38,985 nt of DNA from SHXR01 sp046160305 (lineage in GTDB: Bacteria; Pseudomonadota; Gammaproteobacteria; Burkholderiales; SG8-39), in contig JBJXGX010000186.1 in the NCBI GenBank assembly GCA_046160305.1, positions 1-38,985 of the forward strand, written 5' to 3'. The translations under genes and the position numbers were made by a program. The notes beneath the pieces were generated by a model. The model had not been told where the DNA came from and did not search any database. It saw only the letters and a list, made by a program, of their open reading frames with translations. Every line of letters starts with the position of its first letter. The first letter of the stretch is position 1. Below, one piece after another: positions 24,039-33,398 of the stretch.

Positions 24039-26932
24039 GGCTCGCATCGGTCGCGCGCGAGTGGATCGATCGCAATCGGCGCATCGAATTCACCTACGAA
24101 GGACGCCGTTTCACCGCGTTCGAAGGCGACACTATTACCGCCGCATTGTGGGCCGCAGACGAGCGTGTGCTTGCGCGGAGCTTCAAGTATCACCGTCCGC
24201 GTGGCCTCTTATCGCTGGCCGATCACGATGCGAACGTTTTGGTTCAGGATGGTGGCTCTCCAAACGTGCGCGCCGACGTGATGCGTGTTCGCGACGGCAT
24301 GACGATCGACGCGGTGAACACGGTGGGCGGCGTGGCCCGCGATCGGCGCCGCTTCCTCGGCTGGCTCGCACCTTTTCTGCCGGTTGGGTTCTACTACAAG
24401 GCCTTCTACTCGAAGAAGTGGTTTCCCACCTGGGAGCTGATGTTTCGCCGCTACGCCGGGTTAGGCACCGTAGACGTCCAGGCGCCGCGTGTCTATACGC
24501 CGAAGCGGTACGACTTCTGCGATGTGTTGATCGTGGGGGCCGGCCCGTCGGGTCTTGCCGCGGCGATTGCCGCCGCCGATGCGGGTGCGACGGTGGTCAT
24601 CGTCGATGAGAACGAACGCGCCGGGGGAAGCGGGCTCTTCAATCTCGGCGCTGATGCGAGCGTGGCGATCCGTACCGCAGCGCTCATCGAGCGCGCGCGC
24701 GCCCATCCGCGCCTCAGCATGCGCACCGCGACCACCGCAGCCGGATATTTCGCCGATCACTGGATTCCGCTCGTCGATGCGGCGCGCATCACCAAGATGC
24801 GGGCGCGGGCGGTGATCGTCGCGCAGGGTGCGTTCGAGCAGCCCGCGGTGTTTCGGAACAACGATCTGCCCGGCGTGATGCTCGCGTCCGCGGCGCAGCG
24901 CCTCATCTACCGGTTCGCGGTGAAGCCATGCGAGCGCGCGGTCATTCTCGCCGCGAACACCGATGGCTATCAGGCGTCCCTCGATCTGGTCGCGCAGGGT
25001 GTTCTGGTCAGAGCGATCGTCGATTTGCGTCCCGCCGGTGAGCCGTCCGAGCTTGCGGCGCGCGTCGCGAAGCAGGGCATCGATGTGCGCCTTGGTTGCG
25101 GTGTGTACGAGGCCCTTGGCGCGCGCGATCGACTGCGCGGCGTCGTGATCGCGCCGATCAATGCGAACGGTACGCTGGATGCGAACCGTCGATCGGTGGT
25201 TGCGTGCGATGGCTTGCTGATGAGCGTCGGATGGGCGCCTGCCGCGCAGCTTCTGTTCCAGGCAGGCACGCGCAGTCGCTATGACGATGCGATCCATCAG
25301 TTCGTGCCGGACGTGCTGCCCGATGGAATTTTCGCGTGCGGTCGCGTCAACGGCGTGCACGGCTACGCGGAGCGATTGGCCGATGGCGAACGCGCCGGCA
25401 GAGAGGCCGCCCGGTTCCTCGGGTATCCGGCGGCAGTGTCCGATCCGGTTCCGCGTGACGCCTTCGCGCGATCGCATCCTTATCCGATCTTTGCGCATCC
25501 GAAGGGCAAGAATTTCGTCGACTTCGACGAGGATCTGCAACTGCGCGATTTTTTCGATGCGGCCCAAGAAGGCTTCGACAACATCGAACTGCTCAAACGA
25601 TTCACCACCGTCGGCATGGGTCCGTCGCAAGGCAAGCATTCGAACATGAACGCGATTCGCATCCTTGCACGTATTCGCGGCTTGCCGATCGAACGGATCG
25701 GGACGACGACGGCGCGCCCGTTCTATCACCCGGTGCCGATCGCGCATCTGGCCGGGCGCGGGTTCCAGGCGGTGCGCGAAACACCGTTGCGTGAGCGGCA
25801 TGCATCGCTCGGGGCGGTGTGGATGCAAGCCGGCCAATGGTTGCGACCGGAGTATTACGCCGTCGCAGGCAAGGCGCGGCCCGCGGCGATTCACGAGGAG
25901 GTCGGCGCGGTTCGCAATGCGGTGGGCCTCATCGATGTCGGAACGCTCGGCAAGATCGAAATATCAGGTCCGGATGCGGCGAAGTTCCTGGAACGCGTCT
26001 ACACCGGGCGGTTTGCGAATCTTGGTGCGGGGACGACGCGGTACGGACTCATGGTCGATGAAGCGGGCGTAGTCATCGACGATGGTGTGGTCGCGCGATT
26101 GCCGAATGAACGTTTCTATTTCACCACCACCACCTCGGGCTCGGCGACCGTGTTTCGTGAGCTGCAGCGACTCAATACGATGTGGGGCATGGCGTGCGGA
26201 TTGGTCAATCTCACCGGCACGATGGCGGCGGTCAATCTGGCTGGTCCACGATCGCGCGAGATGCTGGCGTGTCTGACTGCATCGAATGTCAGCGAAGCCG
26301 CATTCCCCTACCTCGGGGCGCGCGAGATCGACATAGCAGGCATCGCGGCGCGTGTGCTGCGAATCGGATTCGTTGGCGAGCTGGGCTATGAGATCCACGT
26401 GCCCGCGGATCGCGCCATCGCGTTGTGGGACGCTTTGATGAACGCCGGCCGGCAGTACGGGATTCGCGCCTTCGGCGTGGAAGCCCAGCGTCTGTTGCGA
26501 TTGGAAAAAGGCCATATCATCATCAGCCAGGATACCGATGGCCTCACCACGCCGTTCGAAATCGGGATGACATGGGCACTTCGCATGGATAAACCGTTCT
26601 TCGTCGGGCAGCGTAGCCTTGCCATTCAGAAGTCCTTGCCGGTACGGCAACTGCTGGTCGGATTCGAGCTCACCGGTCAACATGCGACATCGGTCGCCGA
26701 GTGTCATCTGGTCATTCATGCCGGTGAGATCGCCGGTCGCGTCACCAGCGTGAGCTTCAGCCCGACCTTAGGCAAGGTCATCGGACTGGCCATGCTGCGA
26801 CCCGACCTGGCAAAGGGTGGCAGCACGTTTTCCATTCGCGTCACCGATGGATCGATGGTGGAAGCGCGTATCGTCCCCACGCCGTTCTACGACGCGGAGA
26901 ACGCGCGGCAAAAGTTCGCGCAAGCCGCATGA
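24035..26932 (+). CDS. mgdC: N-methylglutamate dehydrogenase subunit C / sarcosine oxidase alpha-like
   Basis: This 965-residue subunit has the same length as SoxA. Its N-terminal part is ferredoxin-like (F-E-G-D-T-I-T-A-A-L, then F-K-Y-H-R-P-R-G) with no cluster cysteines, as in the family. The dinucleotide domain has G-A-G-P-S-G at about residues 168-173 and the later A-C-G-R-V-N-G. A helical linker with G-M-G-P-S-Q-G-K follows. The C-terminal half, about 600-950, is a GcvT/aminomethyltransferase domain (R-Y-G-L-M-V-D-E-A-G, G-E-L-G-Y-E-I-H-V) that would pass the one-carbon unit to tetrahydrofolate. The start ATG 24035 overlaps the mgdB stop as ATGA, and its end overlaps mgdD the same way, so assembly is translationally coupled. 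Confidence 0.92.
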   Translation: MRLASVAREWIDRNRRIEFTYEGRRFTAFEGDTITAALWAADERVLARSFKYHRPRGLLSLADHDANVLVQDGGSPNVRADVMRVRDGMTIDAVNTVGGVARDRRRFLGWLAPFLPVGFYYKAFYSKKWFPTWELMFRRYAGLGTVDVQAPRVYTPKRYDFCDVLIVGAGPSGLAAAIAAADAGATVVIVDENERAGGSGLFNLGADASVAIRTAALIERARAHPRLSMRTATTAAGYFADHWIPLVDAARITKMRARAVIVAQGAFEQPAVFRNNDLPGVMLASAAQRLIYRFAVKPCERAVILAANTDGYQASLDLVAQGVLVRAIVDLRPAGEPSELAARVAKQGIDVRLGCGVYEALGARDRLRGVVIAPINANGTLDANRRSVVACDGLLMSVGWAPAAQLLFQAGTRSRYDDAIHQFVPDVLPDGIFACGRVNGVHGYAERLADGERAGREAARFLGYPAAVSDPVPRDAFARSHPYPIFAHPKGKNFVDFDEDLQLRDFFDAAQEGFDNIELLKRFTTVGMGPSQGKHSNMNAIRILARIRGLPIERIGTTTARPFYHPVPIAHLAGRGFQAVRETPLRERHASLGAVWMQAGQWLRPEYYAVAGKARPAAIHEEVGAVRNAVGLIDVGTLGKIEISGPDAAKFLERVYTGRFANLGAGTTRYGLMVDEAGVVIDDGVVARLPNERFYFTTTTSGSATVFRELQRLNTMWGMACGLVNLTGTMAAVNLAGPRSREMLACLTASNVSEAAFPYLGAREIDIAGIAARVLRIGFVGELGYEIHVPADRAIALWDALMNAGRQYGIRAFGVEAQRLLRLEKGHIIISQDTDGLTTPFEIGMTWALRMDKPFFVGQRSLAIQKSLPVRQLLVGFELTGQHATSVAECHLVIHAGEIAGRVTSVSFSPTLGKVIGLAMLRPDLAKGGSTFSIRVTDGSMVEARIVPTPFYDAENARQKFAQAA

Positions 26933-27567
26933 GAACGAGCCCGCTACAGGTCGAGCATGGCGATGCAGTGGACCGCTGGATCACGGTGGGCGATATGCGT
27001 CTGCCCTATTCGTTCCGTACGGCCGGCACCCACGAATCGCTTGCGATGGCCGATCTGTCGGCGCTAGCGCGCTGCGGTATCAAGGGACCGGGCGCTGCAG
27101 AGTGGCTTGTCGGTAACGGCGTTCCGGTGCCCGAGCGCCACAACCGATGGGTCGCGCTGGTGGGTGGCGGGATGATCGGCCGTCTTGGGCACACCGAGTT
27201 CTTCGTCGAGGATGGACCGCGGGGCAATGCGGTCGAGACGATCGCGGGTCGATTCGGCATCGGTGCGGAGGGCGTCTACTGGGTGCCGCATCAAGACGCC
27301 GCGATCGTGCTCAGCGGCGCGCGCGTGAACGAAGTGCTGGTGCAGACCTGCAATATCAATTTCAGCGCGATCGACTGGCGCGACCGCGAGCTGGTCATGA
27401 CATCGATGGTGGGTGTATCGGTTCTGGTGATTTCGCGAGAGAATCGGTATCACCTATGGTGTGATCCCACCTTCGGCCCGTACCTTTGGCGCACGCTCGC
27501 TGCAATCGTTGGCGAGTTGGGTGGTGCGCCGATTGGAATCGGCAGCATCTATCCGGAACTAAAGTGA
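26929..27567 (+). CDS. mgdD: N-methylglutamate dehydrogenase subunit D / sarcosine oxidase gamma-like
   Basis: This 212-residue protein overlaps the mgdC stop by ATGA and resembles SoxG: a GcvT-like single domain with C-G-I-K-G-P-G near residue 50, then V-L-V-I-S-R-E-N-R-Y and F-G-P-Y-L-W near the end. SoxG subunits have diverged strongly and are usually recognised by position, as here. It probably stabilises the complex; no catalytic residue can be assigned. The next gene starts 15 bases later. Confidence 0.85.
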   Translation: MRTSPLQVEHGDAVDRWITVGDMRLPYSFRTAGTHESLAMADLSALARCGIKGPGAAEWLVGNGVPVPERHNRWVALVGGGMIGRLGHTEFFVEDGPRGNAVETIAGRFGIGAEGVYWVPHQDAAIVLSGARVNEVLVQTCNINFSAIDWRDRELVMTSMVGVSVLVISRENRYHLWCDPTFGPYLWRTLAAIVGELGGAPIGIGSIYPELK

Positions 27568-27581
27568 ATGGGGAGCAGGGA

Positions 27582-28916
27582 ATGTCAGCCGCCGCTGCCA
27601 AGCAGTTTCTGAAAGACCACGACATCAAGTTCATCCTGGCCCAGTTCGTCGACATCCACGGCTCGGCCAAGGCGAAAGCGGTGCCCGCGCAACACCTCGA
27701 CATGGTGTTGAACAATGGCGCGGGCTTTGCCGGATATGCCCTGTGGGGGTTGGGCATGGGGCCGCACGGGCCGGACTACATGGCGGTCGGGGATCCGAGC
27801 ACGATCAGTCTCGTCTCGTGGATGCCGGGCTATGCCAGCATGGCGTGTGATGGTCACGTCAAAGGCAAGCGCTACGAGTATTGCTCGCGCGTCGCGCTCA
27901 AGACGCAAGTGGAGAAGCTGGCCGGACGCGGGATGATGCTCTTTACCGGCATCGAGCCGGAATTCATGCTGCTTGCGCGGGGCGCCGACGGCAAGCTCGG
28001 GCCGGCCGACACCACCGACAATCTCGAAAAACCGTGCTACGACTACAAAGGGTTGGCGCGAAGCTCTGCGTACCTCGATCGGCTGGTCGGGGCGCTGCAG
28101 CAAGCCGGATTCGACATCTACCAAATCGACCATGAGGACGCGAACGGACAGTTCGAGGTCAACTACACGTATGCCGATTGCCTGACCACCGCGGACCGCT
28201 TCGTCTTCTTCAAGATGGCGGCGGCGGAGATCGCGCGCTCGATGGGGATGATCGCCACGTTCATGCCCAAGCCGTTTTCAAACCGCACCGGGACGGGCGC
28301 CCATTTCCACATTTCGATGGGCGACGCGAAAACCAAGAATATTTTCCATGACGACCAGGACAAGAATGGATTGGGCCTGTCGAAACAGGGTTACCACTTC
28401 CTTGGCGGCATCCTCGCGCACGCACGGGCATTGACCGCCGTCTGCGCGCCGTCGATCAATTCCTACAAGCGGCTGGTCGTGGGGCGTGCGCTGTCCGGTG
28501 CGACCTGGGCGCCCGCATACATCGCCTATGGCGACAACAATCGCACCGCGTTCGTGCGGATCCCGTATGGCAGGATCGAACTCCGACTCCCCGACGGTTC
28601 ATGCAATCCCTACCTTGCGACCGCCGCGATCATGGCCGCCGGCATGGATGGCATCGATCGCAAGCTCGATCCCGGTGCACCGAACAACAACAACATGTAT
28701 GAGTACACCCAGGCGCAATTGAAGGAGCTCAAGATCAATCTGCTCCCGCAGAATCTCGCGGAAGCGCTCGATGCGCTCGAAGCCGATGAGGTGATATGTG
28801 GTGCGATCGGCCCCCGGCTTTCGCAGGAATTCATTTCGCTCAAGCGCATGGAGTGGATCGAGTACTCGCGCCATGTGTCCGATTGGGAGCAGTCGCGCTA
28901 TCTGGAGTTCTTCTGA
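27582..28916 (+). CDS. gmaS: Gamma-glutamylmethylamide synthetase / type III glutamine synthetase-like (GlnT)
   Basis: This 444-residue enzyme belongs to the GlnT/GmaS branch of glutamine synthetases. The N-terminal beta-grasp reads V-D-I-H-G-S-A-K-A-K. The catalytic domain has I-E-P-E-F-M-L, the metal site D-A-N-G-Q-F-E-V-N, the ATP/glutamate loop G-T-G-A-H-F-H-I-S-M, N-R-T-A-F-V-R-I-P and E-L-R-L-P-D-G. In the N-methylglutamate pathway GmaS joins methylamine to glutamate at the cost of ATP. Plain GlnT cannot be excluded from sequence, but the flanking mgd and mgs genes favour GmaS. ATG 27582 is the start that gives a normal N-terminus; its ribosome site (GGGGAGCAGGG) is close. Confidence 0.87.
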   Translation: MSAAAAKQFLKDHDIKFILAQFVDIHGSAKAKAVPAQHLDMVLNNGAGFAGYALWGLGMGPHGPDYMAVGDPSTISLVSWMPGYASMACDGHVKGKRYEYCSRVALKTQVEKLAGRGMMLFTGIEPEFMLLARGADGKLGPADTTDNLEKPCYDYKGLARSSAYLDRLVGALQQAGFDIYQIDHEDANGQFEVNYTYADCLTTADRFVFFKMAAAEIARSMGMIATFMPKPFSNRTGTGAHFHISMGDAKTKNIFHDDQDKNGLGLSKQGYHFLGGILAHARALTAVCAPSINSYKRLVVGRALSGATWAPAYIAYGDNNRTAFVRIPYGRIELRLPDGSCNPYLATAAIMAAGMDGIDRKLDPGAPNNNNMYEYTQAQLKELKINLLPQNLAEALDALEADEVICGAIGPRLSQEFISLKRMEWIEYSRHVSDWEQSRYLEFF

Positions 28917-28931
28917 AGGATCGAATCGCCA

Positions 28932-29828
28932 ATGTGTGGAATCGTCGGACTCCTCGTCAAGAAACCCAAGTACCGCGCCAAGCTCGGCGAGTGGATGCTG
29001 CCGATGCTGATCGGCATGACCGAGCGCGGTCCGGATTCGGCGGGGCTCGCGGTCTTCACCGAGCCGGTCGCGAAGGGTCGCAGAAAGATTTCGCTTTATG
29101 CGGGCCAGCATGCAATCGACTGGAAGAAGCTCGCGCGTGCGGCCAAGACGAAATTGGGTCGCGACACGACCCTCGTTACGAAGCTGAACCACGGCATCCT
29201 GGAGTCGAAGGCTACGGCGCAAGCGATGCGAGCGTGGATCGTTGAACAGTATCCGCTTCTCCATGTGTTGTCGGCAGGGCAGGCCATCGATCTCTACAAG
29301 GACACCGGCCTGCCGGCATCGATCGCGGGGCGTTACGACTTCGGCAAATTGCGCGGCACGCATTTGGTCGGACACACGCGCATGGCCACCGAATCGGCGG
29401 TCACGCCTGCCCACGCGCATCCGTTCACCGCGGGCGAAGACTTCTGCCTCGTTCACAACGGCTCGCTTTCCAATCCCCACAGCATCCGCCGGAAGCTCGA
29501 GCCGCTTGGCATCCATTTCGACACGGACAACGACACCGAAGCCGCGACGCGCTTTCTCGAGTGGCGCATGCGGGAAGGCGATACCCTGGAGATGGCGCTT
29601 CGCAAGGGATTCGAGGAACTCGATGGGTTCTACACCTTTCTCATGGGCACGAAGAATGAACTCGCGCTCGTGCGCGATGCGTTTTCCTGCAAGCCCGCGG
29701 TGGTTGCCGAGACGGACGATTATGTCGCCATCTCCTCGGAGTTCCGATCGCTCGCGAGGCTGCCCGATGTGAAGAACGCGAATATTTTCGAGCCGATGCC
29801 CGAAGAGATCCACGTGTGGAGGGCATGA
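28932..29828 (+). CDS. mgsA: N-methylglutamate synthase subunit A, class II glutamine amidotransferase (GlxB-like)
   Basis: This 298-residue protein begins M-C-G-I-V-G, with Cys2 the nucleophile of the Ntn-type amidotransferases. T-E-R-G-P-D-S-A-G, V-G-H-T-R-M-A-T and V-H-N-G-S-L-S-N complete the glutaminase site. It equals the amidotransferase domain of glutamate synthase as a separate subunit. In the pathway it would release the amine from gamma-glutamylmethylamide and channel it to subunit C. It lies 15 bases after gmaS and its stop is immediately followed by the mgsB ATG, so the three mgs genes are one unit. Confidence 0.92.
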   Translation: MCGIVGLLVKKPKYRAKLGEWMLPMLIGMTERGPDSAGLAVFTEPVAKGRRKISLYAGQHAIDWKKLARAAKTKLGRDTTLVTKLNHGILESKATAQAMRAWIVEQYPLLHVLSAGQAIDLYKDTGLPASIAGRYDFGKLRGTHLVGHTRMATESAVTPAHAHPFTAGEDFCLVHNGSLSNPHSIRRKLEPLGIHFDTDNDTEAATRFLEWRMREGDTLEMALRKGFEELDGFYTFLMGTKNELALVRDAFSCKPAVVAETDDYVAISSEFRSLARLPDVKNANIFEPMPEEIHVWRA

Positions 29829-30515
29829 ATGGCTGCTGACATTGCCTTCGATCTGGCCCGGCAACCGCTCAGGGCGCTGAATCAATTCCTGCACCGCAAG
29901 CTGAACGGCACCAAACATGTGCGGGTGACCAATCCCGATGGAGCGCATTCCATCGCGGTCGGTGTCGACGCGCCGATCGACATCACGATCGATGGCCACG
30001 CGGGCTACTATGCAGCGGGCATGAACAAGCAGGCGCGCGTGACCATCCACGGCAATGCCGGCCCGGGTGTCGCCGAAGGCATGAGTTCAGGCATGGTGCG
30101 GGTGAAGGGCAACGCATCCGTTGCGGCAGGCTCTGCCGCGCATGGCGGACTACTGGTGATCGAAGGCGACGCATCGTTGCGATGTGGCATATCCATGAAG
30201 GGGATCGACATCGTCGTGGGCGGCAGCATCGGCGATTTTTCCGGATTCATGGCGCAGGCAGGACATATCGTCGTATGCGGCAATGCGGGACATCATCTCG
30301 GCGACTCTCTCTACGAGGCGGTCATCTATGTGCGGGGCACGATCAAATCGTTCGGTGCCGACGCGCATGAGGAACCGATGTCCGCCGAGGACGTGCGTGT
30401 GCTCGGCGATCTGCTCGCACGCGCCGGCATGAAGCACGACCCGATGCAATTCAGGCGCGTCGCTTCCAAGCGTGAGCTCTATCACTGGAACGCCGACGCC
30501 AATCAGGAGTATTGA
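29829..30515 (+). CDS. mgsB: N-methylglutamate synthase subunit B, GXGXG beta-helix (GlxC/GltB3-like)
   Basis: This 228-residue protein carries the GXGXG right-handed beta-helix of glutamate synthase as a free subunit. Glycine-rich rungs recur between residues about 55 and 175 (for example G-N-A-G-P-G-V-A-E-G-M, A-A-G-S-A-A-H-G-G and G-S-I-G-D-F-S-G-F). The domain is structural: it holds the amidotransferase and synthase subunits in register. It directly abuts mgsA and has 37 bases before mgsC. The GXGXG fold is also found in formylmethanofuran dehydrogenase C, but the context decides. Confidence 0.9.
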   Translation: MAADIAFDLARQPLRALNQFLHRKLNGTKHVRVTNPDGAHSIAVGVDAPIDITIDGHAGYYAAGMNKQARVTIHGNAGPGVAEGMSSGMVRVKGNASVAAGSAAHGGLLVIEGDASLRCGISMKGIDIVVGGSIGDFSGFMAQAGHIVVCGNAGHHLGDSLYEAVIYVRGTIKSFGADAHEEPMSAEDVRVLGDLLARAGMKHDPMQFRRVASKRELYHWNADANQEY

Positions 30516-30552
30516 AGGATGCGTGCATGAAGCGGATGCGAGGAAGAAGCGG

Positions 30553-31923
30553 ATGAATCGCCCCATCGATCCGGGACTGGTGCCGCAGGAGCCGGTTCAC
30601 CGCGAAGAAAGCGCCACGTTCGATCGCACTATCATCGACTACATTCAACGCGCATCGGCGACCGGGCTCTATGAAATCCGCGGGCTGGGTGCCAAACGCA
30701 AGCTCCCGCATTTCGACGATCTCGTATTCCTGGGCGCCTCGTTGTCGCGCTACCCGTTGGAAGGCTATCGCGAGAAGTGCCATACGAAAACCGTGCTCGG
30801 CACGCGTTTCGCCACCAAGCCGATCACGCTCGACGTCCCGATCACGATCGCCGGGATGAGTTTCGGTGCCCTATCGGCCAACGTGAAGGAAGCATTGGGT
30901 CGGGCCGCCACGGCGATGGGGACTTCGACTACGACCGGTGATGGCGGCATGACGCAAGAGGAACGCACGGCCTCGAAGACGCTCGTGTATCAGTGCCTGC
31001 CCTCCCGCTATGGATTCAATCCCGACGATCTGCGCAAGGCCGATGCGATCGAGGTCGTGATCGGGCAGGGCGCGAAGCCGGGCGGCGGTGGCATGCTGCT
31101 TGGGCAGAAGATCAATCCCCGCGTGGCGCAGATGCGCGTGCTGCCGGCGGGCGTTGATCAACGCTCGGCATCACGGCATCCGGATTGGACTGGGCCGGAC
31201 GATCTCACGATCAAGATCAAAGAGCTGCGCGAGATCACCGATTGGGAAAAGCCGATCTATGTGAAGTTCGCCGCCACCCGCGTCTTGCATGATGTGAAGC
31301 TCGCCGTGCACGCCGGGGCTGATGTCATTGTCATCGACGGCATGCAAGGCGGTACCGCCGCAACCCAGTTGGCGTTCATCGAACATGTGGGCATTCCCAC
31401 GCTGGCCGCGGTGCGGCAGGCGGTGCAGGCGCTGGAGGATCTGCAGATGCGCGGCAAGGTGCAACTGGTCGTGTCCGGTGGCATTCGAACCGGTGCCGAT
31501 GTCGCCAAGGCGCTCGCACTCGGTGCCGATGCGGTATCGATCGGGCAGGGTGTGTTGTTCGCGCTGGGCTGCAATCAGCCGTCCTATCATCAGCATGGCG
31601 CTGTCCATTCCGCGCTCGACGGCTACGCTGCGCTCGGTACGGCACCGGGCTTCTGTCATCACTGCCATACCGGGCAGTGCCCGGTCGGTGTGACGACCCA
31701 GGATGCAATTCTCGAGCAGCGTTTGGAACCGGAGATCGGCGCACGTCGCGTGCGGAACTACCTGAAGACGCTCACCATGGAGCTGACCATGATTGCCCGG
31801 GCCTGCGGCAAGCAGGATGTCCATCATCTGGAGCCGGAAGATCTCGTGGCGCTCACTGTTGAAGCGGCCGCGATGGCGGGGGTGCCGTTGGCGGGAACGA
31901 ACTGGATTCCCGGGCGAGGGTAA
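30553..31923 (+). CDS. mgsC: N-methylglutamate synthase subunit C, FMN glutamate-synthase domain (GlxD/GltB2-like)
   Basis: This 456-residue TIM-barrel protein matches the FMN-binding synthase domain of glutamate synthase. Key parts are G-M-S-F-G-A-L-S near residue 101, G-Q-G-A-K-P-G-G-G-G at 171-180, D-G-M-Q-G-G-T-A-A at 262-270 and S-G-G-I-R-T-G-A-D at 308-316. An iron-sulfur motif has Cys368, Cys371 and Cys376 (C-H-H-C-H-T-G-Q-C-P-V-G-V). It would add methylamine to 2-oxoglutarate to make N-methylglutamate. ATG 30553 is favoured by an upstream GAGGA and by the N-terminus; the open frame upstream belongs to mgsB. Confidence 0.92.
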   Translation: MNRPIDPGLVPQEPVHREESATFDRTIIDYIQRASATGLYEIRGLGAKRKLPHFDDLVFLGASLSRYPLEGYREKCHTKTVLGTRFATKPITLDVPITIAGMSFGALSANVKEALGRAATAMGTSTTTGDGGMTQEERTASKTLVYQCLPSRYGFNPDDLRKADAIEVVIGQGAKPGGGGMLLGQKINPRVAQMRVLPAGVDQRSASRHPDWTGPDDLTIKIKELREITDWEKPIYVKFAATRVLHDVKLAVHAGADVIVIDGMQGGTAATQLAFIEHVGIPTLAAVRQAVQALEDLQMRGKVQLVVSGGIRTGADVAKALALGADAVSIGQGVLFALGCNQPSYHQHGAVHSALDGYAALGTAPGFCHHCHTGQCPVGVTTQDAILEQRLEPEIGARRVRNYLKTLTMELTMIARACGKQDVHHLEPEDLVALTVEAAAMAGVPLAGTNWIPGRG

Positions 31924-31971
31924 GTGCGGCGGTCGGGGAAGAGTATTTCTTCAAATGAAAAGGGGAATGGT

Positions 31972-33378
31972 ATGAAGACCCTGATCAAGAATGGACGCAT
32001 CGTCACCGCGGTCGACGACTACGTCGCCGATATCCTGGTCGATGACGGTCGCATTGAAACGATCGGCAAGGCGATCGCGGTCGGCGGTGATGTCCAGATC
32101 CACGACGCATCCGGGCTGCTGGTTTTGCCGGGTGGCGTAGACGTGCACACGCACCTCGACTGGGCATTCGGCCCGTCGCACACGGTGGATACGTTCGGGA
32201 CCGGGACCAAGGCTGCCGCTTTCGGTGGGACCACGACGCTGATTGATTTTTGTAATCAGACCGCTGGTGAGAGTCCGCTCAAGGGCTTGGAGCAGTGGCA
32301 CAAACGTCGTGAAAGCGCGTGTGTCGACGTTGGCGCCCATATGATCATGTTGGATGTCAACCCTGGCAGCCTCGAGGACATGAAGTCGCTGATCCGGCGC
32401 GAAGGGGTCTCGAGCTTCAAGCTGTTCATGGCCTATCCCGGCGTGCTCATGCTGGATGACGGCGCGCTGTTCAAGGCGATGCGCGTGGCGGGCGCCAACG
32501 GCGCGCTGACCTGCGTGCATGCAGAGAACGGACCGGTCATCCAGGTGCTGGTACAAGAGGCCCTGGAGCAGGGATTGACGGCACCGAAGTACCACTCGTC
32601 CACGCGCCCGTCGATCCTCGAGGGCGAGGCGACCCATCGTGCGATCAGGCTTTCGGAGCTCGCCCGTGCACCGCTCTACATCGTGCATCTTTCGTCCGGC
32701 GATGCACTGACGTATGTAGCCGAAGCGCGCGATCGCGGCATCCCGGTCCATGCGGAGACCTGTCCCCATTATTTATTCCTGACCGACGAAGAGTACGAGC
32801 GGCCGGGCTTCGAAGCGGCGAAATATGTGATGACACCGCCGCTGCGCGATCGGACGCACGCCCAGCATCTGTGGCGCGGCTTGAAAACGGACGATCTGCA
32901 GGTGGTGTCCACCGATCATTGCCCGTTCTGCTTCAGCGCCCAACCGTACGGAATCAAACACTCCAAGCAGTTGGGGGCTGCGCGGTTCAGTGACATTCCG
33001 AATGGCGCGCCGGGCGTGGAGACGCGGCTGCCGCTGGTCTTCGAGGGGGCGGTCCTCAAACAAGGGATGTCGATCAATCGGTTCGTCGAGATCACCGCGA
33101 CCGCACCGGCGAAGCTCTTTGGTCTCTTCCCAAAGAAAGGCACGATCGCCGTTGGCACGGATGGCGATATCGTGCTGTTCAACCCGGACGAGCAATGGAC
33201 CATCCGCGCGGCGGAGCATCACAGCCGCATGGATTACAGCTTGTTTGAAGGTCGTACGGTGACCGGCCGCGTCAAGAAGGTGTTTCTGCGCGGGGAATGT
33301 ATTGTTGATGGTGCATCGTGGCTTGGCCATGAAGGCATGGGGCAGTTTCTGAGCCGCGGGGAATCGGGACGGATTTGA
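31972..33378 (+). CDS. D-hydantoinase/dihydropyrimidinase-family amidohydrolase
   Basis: This 468-residue cytoplasmic metalloenzyme hydrolyses a cyclic amide such as hydantoin, dihydropyrimidine or allantoin. All six metal ligands of the binuclear centre are present: His59 and His61 (D-V-H-T-H-L-D), carbamylated Lys150 (S-S-F-K-L-F-M), His183, His239 and Asp315 (S-T-D-H-C-P). The exact match in Lys150 position is typical of D-hydantoinases. ATG 31972 has AAGGGG eight bases upstream and lies 48 bases after mgsC, so it is probably in the same operon. The fit of the residues identifies the family, and the natural substrate cannot be told. A methylated hydantoin or imide is a hypothesis from its methylamine neighbours. 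Confidence 0.9.
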   Translation: MKTLIKNGRIVTAVDDYVADILVDDGRIETIGKAIAVGGDVQIHDASGLLVLPGGVDVHTHLDWAFGPSHTVDTFGTGTKAAAFGGTTTLIDFCNQTAGESPLKGLEQWHKRRESACVDVGAHMIMLDVNPGSLEDMKSLIRREGVSSFKLFMAYPGVLMLDDGALFKAMRVAGANGALTCVHAENGPVIQVLVQEALEQGLTAPKYHSSTRPSILEGEATHRAIRLSELARAPLYIVHLSSGDALTYVAEARDRGIPVHAETCPHYLFLTDEEYERPGFEAAKYVMTPPLRDRTHAQHLWRGLKTDDLQVVSTDHCPFCFSAQPYGIKHSKQLGAARFSDIPNGAPGVETRLPLVFEGAVLKQGMSINRFVEITATAPAKLFGLFPKKGTIAVGTDGDIVLFNPDEQWTIRAAEHHSRMDYSLFEGRTVTGRVKKVFLRGECIVDGASWLGHEGMGQFLSRGESGRI

Positions 33379-33398
33379 GCGAACGAAAGGTGGAAGCG

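Noticed and set aside
24461..25894. Long open frame on the minus strand (477 codons) opposite mgdC
   Set aside because: It is antisense to a strongly supported gene, has Arg/His-rich composition and no recognisable domain; such frames are common in GC-rich DNA.
26964..27453. Minus-strand open frames opposite mgdD
   Set aside because: They have no ribosome site and no family pattern; mgdD is fixed by ATGA overlap and position.
22535..27567. Standard sarcosine oxidase (soxBDAG) for sarcosine catabolism
   Set aside because: Not excluded by residues, but the lack of glyA/purU/folD neighbours and the presence of gmaS and mgsABC favour N-methylglutamate dehydrogenase.
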